Positions 54,155 through 62,363 of a stretch of 64,000 nt of DNA are shown piece by piece; positions within the stretch are counted from its first letter, which is position 1, and every line of letters begins with the position of its first letter. This DNA comes from Neptunicella sp048268085 (GTDB taxonomy: Bacteria > Pseudomonadota > Gammaproteobacteria > Enterobacterales > Alteromonadaceae). The notes beneath the pieces are model-generated. The model had not been told where the DNA came from and ran no database searches. It worked only from the letters and a program-made list of their open reading frames with translations. A program made the translations under genes and the position numbers. The DNA is taken from the NCBI RefSeq assembly GCF_048268085.1, contig NZ_JBLWWF010000003.1, positions 62,001 to 126,000 of the forward strand, read 5' to 3'.

Positions 54155-55747
54155 ATGGGGATCTGGAATACCATTAAACATTCAGTCAGCAAGGAAGATA
54201 ACGAGCGCGCTTTTCTTGACGGAATTACTCAGCCCGGCGAGGAGCGTGGTAATCGTTTATGTGTTTGTGTCAGTGATATTCACCTGACCGACGGGACGGT
54301 TGGGTTTCAGAATTTGAGCCAACATGCGTGGCAACTTTTTTATAATTCCATCCTGGAGCGCTGTAAAAACTATTATATCGATGAGGTTCTGTTTGTCCTC
54401 GATGGCGACATTATCGACATGATCCGCAGCAGTCGCTGGGCCGAGAAAGGCATATATCCGTGGGAGCGAGAGCGTACCGCAGAGTTTAGTGAAGTGGTTA
54501 ATCTGATAATTCGTGAAATAGTTGAGCAGCAGCATGTTGCGTTTTTTAATATGCTGAAGGCGCTGCCAGGCAGGCTAAGTGAAGAGTCGGGAGTAAAGCA
54601 AGTCAATATCGTGATTACACTGGGAAATCATGACAAGGAGTTGCTCTGTGATCAGCAAGCGCTAAGTTATTTCTATGAACAGGGGTTAGGTATAAAAGTG
54701 GCGGACATCAGTCAGTCAGAACGGCAAATGTTAGGTCGTATGTATGGTGATGAAAATATGTTTGCCAATCCAACTGTTGCGCCTTATATGCCATTTTATT
54801 GTGGTGATACCGGTTTTCGTTTTTTTACTACCCATGGTCAATGGCGTGATAAAGAAAATAGTCGCTCAATTCCAGTCGAGACGGATAAACCGGGATGGTC
54901 CACCAGCAACGGCTGGCAACCTCATGTATGGCAAAAATTAGGTTATGCACCGTTTTTGTTACCCTGCTTTGGTGATTCGGTGGCAGCCGGTGTGTTATCA
55001 ACCTTTATTTATAAAGTAAAAAAACAGCTCGCGGATATAGATTGTAACGACTTGCGCTTAAACAGTATTTTGGATGAACTGGATTTGTATCGACCGACTT
55101 ATGCGGCATTAACTCGAATTCTAAAAGAAACCAGCGATATGCGCAGTGATGGGCGTGGTGCTGGTGCGATTAAGATCATCGAAGATACGTTATATGAGTG
55201 TATTATTGAGTGGCTAAGTTGGGATTTTACCTATCAATCTACCTCGTCTTTTCGAGGTGTTTGCTTACGTCTCGGTAAAAAATTATTAATATGGTTAAAA
55301 TCCTTGGGGTATGGATTGGAAATAACGGCCTTAGCCAAATTACTCAAAATGATTGAGATAACGAACAAACTGTGTGAAACGTCAGTTAAATTGAGCCAAA
55401 TGCGACGATTTCCGGCATTTTTAGCTAAATATCGTCATTATCAGTTTCAGGTTTATGGTGAAGGACACACCCATATTCCGCTGCAGGAACAACCCGACAT
55501 TCCTGGGTTACGTCCGGCGACTTATATCAACTTTGGTACTTGGCGCGATCAGATTTTACTCCGAAAGAATAGGGGATATCGCCGTCAGGGGGTATTGCGG
55601 TCATTATATATACTGGATTTAGTGAATCGCTGTGAAGGCGAAAATCAGCCCACTAGGACCTTTGACTATTTTGTCGAAGATGTAGTCAGCTGGGGCGATT
55701 TTAAAGATGCCTTGAATGAGTCTGGTAAAATACAAATGAAGTTTTAA
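54155..55747 (+). CDS. Metallophosphoesterase (calcineurin-like)
   Basis: This 530-residue protein has the full metal set of the calcineurin-like family in order: VSDIHLTDG, FVLDGDIIDM, VITLGNHDKE, a later FTTHGQW and GEGHTHIP. The middle (about 290-420) is a helical insert. There is no signal peptide. Such enzymes hydrolyse phosphomono- or diesters and depend on two metals. It overlaps no gene but starts 9 bases after the GMC gene with AGGAG, so it belongs to the operon. Substrate unknown; its presence beside an oxidoreductase is unusual. Confidence 0.9.
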   Translation: MGIWNTIKHSVSKEDNERAFLDGITQPGEERGNRLCVCVSDIHLTDGTVGFQNLSQHAWQLFYNSILERCKNYYIDEVLFVLDGDIIDMIRSSRWAEKGIYPWERERTAEFSEVVNLIIREIVEQQHVAFFNMLKALPGRLSEESGVKQVNIVITLGNHDKELLCDQQALSYFYEQGLGIKVADISQSERQMLGRMYGDENMFANPTVAPYMPFYCGDTGFRFFTTHGQWRDKENSRSIPVETDKPGWSTSNGWQPHVWQKLGYAPFLLPCFGDSVAAGVLSTFIYKVKKQLADIDCNDLRLNSILDELDLYRPTYAALTRILKETSDMRSDGRGAGAIKIIEDTLYECIIEWLSWDFTYQSTSSFRGVCLRLGKKLLIWLKSLGYGLEITALAKLLKMIEITNKLCETSVKLSQMRRFPAFLAKYRHYQFQVYGEGHTHIPLQEQPDIPGLRPATYINFGTWRDQILLRKNRGYRRQGVLRSLYILDLVNRCEGENQPTRTFDYFVEDVVSWGDFKDALNESGKIQMKF

Positions 55748-55769
55748 TCGGATAGTGGCAGGAATGAAT

Positions 55770-56404
55770 ATGCGTATTACAATAAAATTGTTAGTGTCCA
55801 CGATGTTTTTGATGTGGACATCGAATGTCTTGGCACTGTCTGAGCCTCAGGCCAGTATACCCCCTGAAGAAAAACAGTATATTGTTACAGAAAACCTGAA
55901 ATATATCACAGAGCTATTGGCCTCTACCCAGATACAACAGTGTCTGGTTGACCATCAATCACATCTTTTATCCTTGGTTGATATTCTAAAGATTGATCAA
56001 AAATGGCCAAGCCAGGACAAACCTCTGTTACAAGTGTTAAAACATCCATGTGCTAAGTTATTTGAAGCCAAACTGAATGAACCCCATAACCAATTTTCCG
56101 AGTTTATGTTAACGGATGAATTAGGTGCATTGATTGCCGCGACACCAATCCCTAGTGATTACTGGCAGGCTGATGAACAAAAGTTTATTCAACCCGCTGT
56201 AACCGGTAAAAATTACATTAGTGAAGAAGGATGGGATGCCAGTACCGGGACATTTTCTTTTTTATTAGTGTCCCGGTGCAACATGACAATAAATTTGTTG
56301 GGGTCTTAATTAGTGGTATCAACGTGACGTCAGAGTATCTGAATAAATTATCCTTGCGGGAACTGCTCCGTATTGAAGTTGAACCAGAGTCACAAAATCA
56401 ATAA
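55770..56404 (+). pseudogene. Periplasmic PDC/Cache-like sensor protein, interrupted by a -1 frameshift
   Basis: Reading from the ATG at 55770 (AGGA 6 bases before), the protein has a signal peptide and a helical segment. A PDC-like domain (FMLTDELGALIAATP, DYWQADEQKFIQPA) follows, reaching a stop at 56309. In the -1 frame, the reading continues from 56264 as ISVPVQHDNKFVGVLISGIN (the end of a PDC domain) to a stop at 56404. The shift is at T TTT TTA (56258-56264), within the loop of an 11-bp stem. This could be a true mutation, a base-call error, or a functional ribosomal -1 frameshift. It is the last gene of the GMC operon. Cytoplasmic partners are not linked. Confidence 0.7.
56242..56279 (+). 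other. Slippery heptamer in the loop of an 11-bp stem
   Basis: Arms at 56242-56252 and 56269-56279 pair over 11 bp with one G-U. The 16-base loop holds the heptamer T TTT TTA in the zero frame (56258-56264). A -1 shift here joins the two halves of the sensor reading frame. Usual frameshift signals have the stem after the heptamer, not around it, so the role of the stem is open. Confidence 0.5.
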
Positions 56405-56458
56405 TTTCTGCGAGATTGCCAATCTCTACACTATGTTGATCGTTGTTAATCTCCACCG

Positions 56459-57442
56459 TTAAAGAGTATTGGCATAAGCAAATAGAGCGGGAGCCCCTCC
56501 GGTATGCCAGAATAATATTTTATCGTCTGGATTAAACTGATTCGTTTCAATCATATCGATTAACGCTCCCATTGCTCTGCCGGTATATACAGGATCAATG
56601 ACAATGCCTTCAGTTCTTGCTAGTAAAGAAATCGCGCGTTTATCCAGTTCATTGATCACTCCATAGCCATCAGCAATATAATCCTGATTAAGTTGAATAT
56701 CTTCGGGCGTGAGTTCCACACTAACCTCAAGTTTTTGCGCAGTACTATTGGCCAAGTTTAAGACTTTTTGTGCTAACGGGATTGGATCTCCTTCACCTTT
56801 ATCATTGTTGATGCCAATAATTTGGTAATCGGTATTGAATAGTCTGTTCCCCAAGGCCAGTCCTGCGTGTGTGCCACCTGAACTGGATGCAAATACAATA
56901 TGACTAATAGCGATATTCTGTTGCCTCTGCTGAGCCTGTAATTCTCGAACGGCCTCAACGTACGCCACCGCACCTAATTCATTTGAACCTCCATAAGGAA
57001 CCAGATAAGGCTTTTTACCGGCGTGTTGTAATTGTGTCAGTAATTGGGGAATATCTTCCCCTTTACGATGTTCCCCTGCCCAATGAATGGTGGCGCCAAA
57101 TAATTCATCCAGAAGTATATTGCCCGTTATCTCTGCTGGACGATGTCCACCTAATACCAAGTGGCATTCCATTCCCAGCAGCGCAGCGGCTGCAGCAGTC
57201 TGGCGGCAATGATTTGATTGACCCGCACCAGCGGTAACAATGGTATCGGCACCTTGTTCAACCGCCTCGGCCAGAATAAATTCAAGTTTGCGGGTTTTGT
57301 TGCCACCTAGAGCCAAGCCGGTTTGATCATCACGTTTTATAAAAAGCTGGGGGCCACCCAAGTGACGGGTTAATCGGGATAACTCCGCTAACGGGGTAGG
57401 GAAAAACCCCAATGGTTGTTTTTTTAATGTTGTGTAAGGCAT
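56459..57442 (-). CDS. dcyD: D-cysteine desulfhydrase
   Basis: This 327-residue fold-type II PLP enzyme of the ACC-deaminase/D-cysteine desulfhydrase family would cleave D-cysteine to pyruvate, ammonia and sulfide. The PLP lysine is in ALGGNKTRKLEF, and the TAGAGQSNHCRQTAAAAALLGM and VFASSSGGTHAGLALG segments are typical. Length agrees with DcyD (328 in E. coli). It is cytoplasmic. It lies directly upstream of nothing on its own strand; the TraB gene follows a small gap upstream on the same strand and could precede it in a transcript. Confidence 0.9.
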   Translation of the reverse strand: MPYTTLKKQPLGFFPTPLAELSRLTRHLGGPQLFIKRDDQTGLALGGNKTRKLEFILAEAVEQGADTIVTAGAGQSNHCRQTAAAAALLGMECHLVLGGHRPAEITGNILLDELFGATIHWAGEHRKGEDIPQLLTQLQHAGKKPYLVPYGGSNELGAVAYVEAVRELQAQQRQQNIAISHIVFASSSGGTHAGLALGNRLFNTDYQIIGINNDKGEGDPIPLAQKVLNLANSTAQKLEVSVELTPEDIQLNQDYIADGYGVINELDKRAISLLARTEGIVIDPVYTGRAMGALIDMIETNQFNPDDKILFWHTGGAPALFAYANTL

Positions 57443-57453
57443 ATTGTGCCTCC

Positions 57454-58314
57454 CTAATGAACTTCTTCAACTTGATAACCAAGCTGTTTTAATTGATTTA
57501 ATATTCCGTTTTCCCCGGCTAAATGCAACGCCCCGACCAGAATCATTTCTGTTGCACTGGTGTCAAGCATCTGGGTCACTTGAGGTAGCCAATCGTTGTT
57601 ACGATTTAATATCAGGCTTTGGTATACGGAAGGAAAATCCTGCTGCATAGGAATTAGCATGGTATTGGCCATGGCATTGAAATCGCCTGAGCGCCATTGC
57701 TGCCGCATGCTTTGCATATCTTGTTTGGCATTGCTGATTTCAGCCAAAGAATACAATACATAATGATCTTCATCGCCACTACCTAAGTTGGCCATAAAGT
57801 CTAATTGCTGTCGAGGACTCTCAAAGTATAAATGCGCTTTTTGATCATCATTGGAGCGATCATAGAAGTACTGGTCGACGCCCTCATCACTTAGTCCCAT
57901 GATTTTAAATTCCACCACAGTTAGCATTAAACCTAAAAAACTTGGCTTAAAATGCAACACTGAATCAAGGCTCATCCCTCGAGCGTTTAAATGTTTTTGC
58001 ACTGCTGCAATGGTGGCCGGTTGCAGCACATCTTTTAAACTGGTGCCATCCTGATAGGTGAGTAATTGCAGACTTAATTGTTGGAATTCGGGTTGCTGTA
58101 GCTGGTCTATATCGGTTTCAAATACCAATATGTCAGCATCGTTATAGGCCTTGTCAAATACGGATGGTAAAGGAAAATCGTGTTGACTCAGCATATGCAT
58201 CGTACCGCCAATATAGACTTTGTTATGTCCATTGGATACTTGCCAGACCGGTGAGTCGGCCAAAACTGAACCGGACAACGTGCTTAGCACCAATAATAAA
58301 ATACGAATATGCAT
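57454..58314 (-). CDS. TraB/GumN family exported protein
   Basis: This 286-residue protein has a signal peptide (residues 1-19) and the TraB/GumN pattern: GGTMHML, an acidic FETDID segment and a C-terminal VGALHLAGENGILNQL. The conserved GxxH pair and Glu suggest a metal-dependent hydrolase (tiki-like), but activity in bacteria is not settled. Location predicted: periplasm. It lies 11 bases before dcyD in the same direction, so the two are probably co-transcribed. A terminator just upstream (58341) isolates it from the OmpA-type gene. Confidence 0.9.
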   Translation of the reverse strand: MHIRILLLVLSTLSGSVLADSPVWQVSNGHNKVYIGGTMHMLSQHDFPLPSVFDKAYNDADILVFETDIDQLQQPEFQQLSLQLLTYQDGTSLKDVLQPATIAAVQKHLNARGMSLDSVLHFKPSFLGLMLTVVEFKIMGLSDEGVDQYFYDRSNDDQKAHLYFESPRQQLDFMANLGSGDEDHYVLYSLAEISNAKQDMQSMRQQWRSGDFNAMANTMLIPMQQDFPSVYQSLILNRNNDWLPQVTQMLDTSATEMILVGALHLAGENGILNQLKQLGYQVEEVH

Positions 58315-58340
58315 GGCCTTATCCCTAAGAAAATTTAGTC

Positions 58341-58378
58341 ATAAAAAAAAGCTGATAGACAGCGAGTCTATCAGCTTT
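58341..58378 (-). terminator. Rho-independent terminator after the OmpA-type lipoprotein gene
   Basis: A perfect 13-bp stem with a 5-base loop (58348-58378) runs leftwards into a T-tract (A-run at 58343-58350 on the + strand). Confidence 0.92.
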
Positions 58379-58397
58379 AATCAATTTATTAATATGC

Positions 58398-59027
58398 CTA
58401 TTTTTTAAGAGGAGTAATAGTCAATTCGACGCGTCTATTTTGTTGTCTGCCGCTTTCGGTACTATTGTCAGCTACAGGCATTGATTCCCCAAAACCTTGA
58501 GTAGTCACGCGACGTGCATCAACATTATGCTGGATAAGGTAGTTTTTAACACTGTTGGCACGATTAAGAGACAATTGCTGATTATATTCATCGTTACCCA
58601 CACTATCAGTATGGCCGCTGACATGTAGTACCGTTTTGTCAAAACGGTTTAGAACGGTGACGACATCGTTCAAAATCGGGCCAAAATTGCTGACAATGTT
58701 GGCGCTGCCAGTGGCAAAAGTAATGTTGCCGGGCATGATCAGGCGCAAGTTATCGCCATCACGCTCTACTGACACGCCGGTATCGGATAATTCTTCTCTG
58801 AATTCTTGTTCCTGTTTGTCCATATAAGAGCCAATCGCACTGCCGGCTAACGCCCCGACAGCCGCTCCCCAAACGTAGCGACTTTTGGCATTATCACCCG
58901 TTGCTTTTCCGAGGACGGCTCCAACGACTGCACCGATTCCGGCTCCTTTTTGGGTATTACTGGCGTTGGCGGCACAGCCACTGACCAATATGCTCGTTAA
59001 TGTCATCACAACTACTAAATTGCGCAT
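58398..59027 (-). CDS. OmpA-family lipoprotein with glycine zipper (YiaD-like)
   Basis: This 209-residue protein has a lipobox LVSGC (Cys18). A glycine-zipper region follows (GAGIGAVVGAVLG, then GAAVGALAGSAIG, residues about 28-66), and then a C-terminal OmpA peptidoglycan-binding domain (NITFATGSANI, HTDSVGNDEYNQQLSLNRA, GFGESMPVADN and QQNRRVELTI). The plan matches YiaD/OmpA-like lipoproteins, which anchor the outer membrane to peptidoglycan. It is a single gene ending in a strong terminator. Confidence 0.92.
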   Translation of the reverse strand: MRNLVVVMTLTSILVSGCAANASNTQKGAGIGAVVGAVLGKATGDNAKSRYVWGAAVGALAGSAIGSYMDKQEQEFREELSDTGVSVERDGDNLRLIMPGNITFATGSANIVSNFGPILNDVVTVLNRFDKTVLHVSGHTDSVGNDEYNQQLSLNRANSVKNYLIQHNVDARRVTTQGFGESMPVADNSTESGRQQNRRVELTITPLKK

Positions 59028-59257
59028 AATAACTTTATCCTTTTGTATTCGGGGTTGATAACAGTAGCAGCGACGCTACCCGTTTGAAAACAATGGTATA
59101 AATAATTGGCTGAACAATAGATGAATATAATGCGCTACGGCATTGAATGTGGTGATTTTTATCGTTTTAAATGGTAAGGGCTAATGCTCTGTTATTTCGC
59201 ATATGCGACAGAGCAACAGCCCCTCAATTCATTTATCCAGCAGTGGTATTGCCTATA

Positions 59258-59860
59258 TTAACTCAACCAAGCCGGAATTTTTTGCTCATACGCATGGATG
59301 TGGGCGTCGAGTTCCAGTGTTTGACCAATTGCATCAAGGCCTTTTAACAACGAGTTTTTATGTGCCGGATCAATATCGAAATGATATTTTTCACCATTAC
59401 AAGTCACTTGTTGATCAAATAAATTGACGCTAATAGGGGTGGCCGGATCTTGATGGACTGCGCTAAATAAAGCATCCATCTGGGTATCACTCAGTTTCAC
59501 CGGTAACAGCTGATTATTAATGCTGTTGGCATAGAAAATATCGGCAAAGTTGGGCGCAATAACTACTTTAAAACCATAGTCGGTCAGTGACCAGGGGGCG
59601 TGTTCTCGGCTTGAGCCACAGCCAAAATTTTGTCGGGTCAGCAGAATGCTGGCTCCCTGGTGCTCAGGTTTATTTAGGACAAAATCAGGATTGGGTTCCT
59701 GTTCATGCAAGTCCAGATAACGCCAGTCATGGAATAAATGCTTGCCGTAGCCGCTGCGGGTTACCGCGGTTAAAAACTGTTTTGGGATAATTTGATCGGT
59801 GTCTACGTTAGCCTGATCCAACGGCACGGCAGTACCGGTATGTAAATCTATTCCTGCCAT
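59258..59860 (-). CDS. leuD: 3-isopropylmalate dehydratase, small subunit
   Basis: This 200-residue LeuD pairs with LeuC to isomerise 2-isopropylmalate to 3-isopropylmalate. It shows VPLDQANVDTDQIIPKQFL near the start and NFGCGSSREHAPWSL, the swivel-domain signature. Length is usual for the family (about 200). It is the last gene of leuABCD, 2 bases after leuC. No terminator with a T-tract is obvious after it; a hairpin with arms GCTCTGT and ACAGAGC at 59186-59214 lies 44 bases downstream. Confidence 0.97.
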   Translation of the reverse strand: MAGIDLHTGTAVPLDQANVDTDQIIPKQFLTAVTRSGYGKHLFHDWRYLDLHEQEPNPDFVLNKPEHQGASILLTRQNFGCGSSREHAPWSLTDYGFKVVIAPNFADIFYANSINNQLLPVKLSDTQMDALFSAVHQDPATPISVNLFDQQVTCNGEKYHFDIDPAHKNSLLKGLDAIGQTLELDAHIHAYEQKIPAWLS

Positions 59861-59862
59861 GA

Positions 59863-61266
59863 TTAGGCTCCTTTTAACTGGCGGACATCAACAAAGTGTC
59901 CATGTAATGCGGCGGCGGCTGCCATTGCGGGACTCACTAAATGAGTGCGAGCGCCACGCCCTTGACGGCCTTCAAAGTTGCGATTACTGGTGGATGCACA
60001 GCGATCACCTGACTGCAGAATATCGTCGTTCATTCCCAGACACATGGAGCAACCGGGTAAGCGCCATTCAAAGCCAGCATCAATAAAGATCTTATCCAAA
60101 CCTTCACTTTCGGCTTGTTGCTTGACCTGCGCCGAACCGGGCACCACGATAGCGGTTACTGCTTGATTGACTTTGCCTAATTTGGCGACGTGCGCAGCCG
60201 CGCGTAAATCTTCAATTCGGCTGTTGGTACATGAGCCAATAAAGACATGATTAATTTTTACATCGGACAACTTTTGGCCGGCATTTAAGCCCATATATTT
60301 CAGCGCATTGATGCAAGACGTTTGGTCGACTTCATTTGGCATACTGTCTGGTGATGGAACAGGTTCATCTACTGCCACTACCTGACCTGGATTAGTGCCC
60401 CAAGTGACTTGTGGTTTGATTGAGTCTGCGGGTAATTCGACGACCGTATCAAAACTGGCATCAGCGTCAGAATGAAGGCTTAACCAATATTCACAAGCCG
60501 CATCCCAATCAGCGCCTTTAGGAGCAAATTCTCTACCCTGTAAATAATCCAGAGTGGTTTGGTCCGGGGCAATCAAGCCTGCTTTGGCACCGGCTTCGAT
60601 AGTCATGTTACAGATGGTCATACGTTCTTCCATCGATAAGGCTTCGATGGCCGAACCGCAATACTCAATCACATGGCCTGTGGCACCCGCATGACCAATT
60701 TTGCCGATAATTGCCAAAATAATATCTTTAGCGGTGACGCCTAAACCTAACTCACCATCGACCAGCACTTTCATGCTTTTAGCCTTGCCTTGCTTCAGCG
60801 TTTGGCTGGCAAAAACATGTTCGACTTGTGAAGTACCGATACCGAATGCCAAGGCACCAAAAGCACCATGTGTTGCGGTATGGGAATCACCACAGACTAC
60901 TGTCATGCCCGGTAAAATCAGACCTAATTCAGGACCGATAACATGCACAATGCCTTGTTTTTGGTGGCCAATCGGATAAAGCTGAATACCATTTTCTTCA
61001 CAATTCTCGGCCAAGGTGCGTAATTGCAGTGCGTTAGTCGGGCCACAGGCATCAATCGCCAATGAACGGGTCGAGATACTGTGATCCATGGTGGCAAAAG
61101 TTTTATCCGGACGACGGACTTTGCGGTTTTTTTCTTTTAATCCAGCAAATGCTTGGGGAGAGGTTACCTCATGGATTAAATGACGATCGATATAAATTAA
61201 GCAATCGTCTCCATCCTGATGCACCAAATGAGCATCCCAGACTTTGTCATATAAATTTTTAGCCAT
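59863..61266 (-). CDS. leuC: 3-isopropylmalate dehydratase, large subunit
   Basis: This 467-residue LeuC carries the 4Fe-4S cluster of the isomerase. Its metal cysteines lie in FIGSCTNSRIEDLRAAA and PGCSMCLGMN, and VCGDSHTATHGAFGALAFGIGTSQVEHV is the aconitase-type core. Length matches E. coli LeuC (466). It overlaps the leuB stop codon by one base, so translation is coupled. It acts in leucine synthesis with LeuD. Confidence 0.98.
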   Translation of the reverse strand: MAKNLYDKVWDAHLVHQDGDDCLIYIDRHLIHEVTSPQAFAGLKEKNRKVRRPDKTFATMDHSISTRSLAIDACGPTNALQLRTLAENCEENGIQLYPIGHQKQGIVHVIGPELGLILPGMTVVCGDSHTATHGAFGALAFGIGTSQVEHVFASQTLKQGKAKSMKVLVDGELGLGVTAKDIILAIIGKIGHAGATGHVIEYCGSAIEALSMEERMTICNMTIEAGAKAGLIAPDQTTLDYLQGREFAPKGADWDAACEYWLSLHSDADASFDTVVELPADSIKPQVTWGTNPGQVVAVDEPVPSPDSMPNEVDQTSCINALKYMGLNAGQKLSDVKINHVFIGSCTNSRIEDLRAAAHVAKLGKVNQAVTAIVVPGSAQVKQQAESEGLDKIFIDAGFEWRLPGCSMCLGMNDDILQSGDRCASTSNRNFEGRQGRGARTHLVSPAMAAAAALHGHFVDVRQLKGA

Positions 61267-62363
61267 TAGTGGGTACCTTGAATAAGTTTAATAATGTAAT
61301 CACCGATCTCAGCGGTGCTTTTGGCTTGATGACGCTTATCTTGGCTAAGTAATTCAGCACTTAATACGCCATCTTCCAAGGTTTTTAGCACGGCACTTTC
61401 AATGGCATCTGCGGCGTCGTTTTGTTGCAGGCTAAAACGTAATAACATTGCCGCAGACAATATTTGTGCTATCGGATTGGCAATACCTTGACCGGCAATG
61501 TCCGGTGCTGAACCACCCGCTGGCTCGTACATACCAAAACCATCCTGATTAATACTGGCTGAAGGTAGCAATCCCATCGATCCGGTAATAATCGCACATT
61601 CGTCACTGATAATATCGCCAAATAAGTTGGAGCAAAGCATCACGTCAAAGTCGGATGGATGACGGATTAACTGCATGGTAGCGTTATCAATATAAATATG
61701 TTCCAACGTGACTTCAGGATAATCTTTAGCCACTTCTTCTACTACTTCACGCCATAAACGACTGCACACCAGCACATTGGCTTTGTCCACCGAGGTGACT
61801 TTTTTACGGCGCAACTGAGCCGCTTCAAAGGCCTGAATGGCAATGCGACGAATTTCACGACGAGAATAACGCATGGTATCAAAAGCGAATTGCTCTTCTC
61901 CGTCACCCTCGGTGCCTTTAGGTTGGCCAAAATAAATGCCACTGGTGAGTTCCCGCACTACCAGTACATCGAACCCACTGGCGGCAATATCGGCCCGCAG
62001 TGGTGACAACGCTTCCATGCCCGGATAAATTTTGGCCGGGCGTAGATTACCAAATAAATCAAAATGACCGCGCAGAGTTAACAGCGCTGCCCGTTCTGGA
62101 CGTTGTTCCAGTGGCAGACTGTCCCACTTGGGGCCACCAATGGAGCCAAACAAAATCGCATCGGCTTGCTCGCAACCTTGTAAGGTTGACGGAGGTAATG
62201 CTTGACCATGATTGTCGATGGCAATACCACCTACATCATGGTGAGTTAGGTTAAACGTAAGATTAAATTTTTCACTTACCGTATCCAGTACCCGAATTGC
62301 CTGAGCCATTACTTCCGGGCCAATTCCATCTCCTGCCAATACGGCTATGTTGTAGTTTGACAT
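61266..62363 (-). CDS. leuB: 3-isopropylmalate dehydrogenase
   Basis: This 365-residue LeuB oxidises and decarboxylates 3-isopropylmalate to 2-ketoisocaproate using NAD. It starts YNIAVLAGDGIGPEVMAQA and has VVRELTSGIYFG with SRREIRRIAIQAFEAAQLRR. The NAD/Mg2+ segment NLFGDIISDECAIITGSMGLLPSAS and the C-terminal GGSAPDIAGQGIANPIAQI are also present. It abuts leuA with no gap and overlaps leuC by one base. Confidence 0.98.
   Translation of the reverse strand: MSNYNIAVLAGDGIGPEVMAQAIRVLDTVSEKFNLTFNLTHHDVGGIAIDNHGQALPPSTLQGCEQADAILFGSIGGPKWDSLPLEQRPERAALLTLRGHFDLFGNLRPAKIYPGMEALSPLRADIAASGFDVLVVRELTSGIYFGQPKGTEGDGEEQFAFDTMRYSRREIRRIAIQAFEAAQLRRKKVTSVDKANVLVCSRLWREVVEEVAKDYPEVTLEHIYIDNATMQLIRHPSDFDVMLCSNLFGDIISDECAIITGSMGLLPSASINQDGFGMYEPAGGSAPDIAGQGIANPIAQILSAAMLLRFSLQQNDAADAIESAVLKTLEDGVLSAELLSQDKRHQAKSTAEIGDYIIKLIQGTH

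Noticed and set aside
59186..59214. Hairpin after leuD
   Set aside because: GCTCTGT/ACAGAGC has an inner bulge and no T-run on either side, so I do not call it a terminator.
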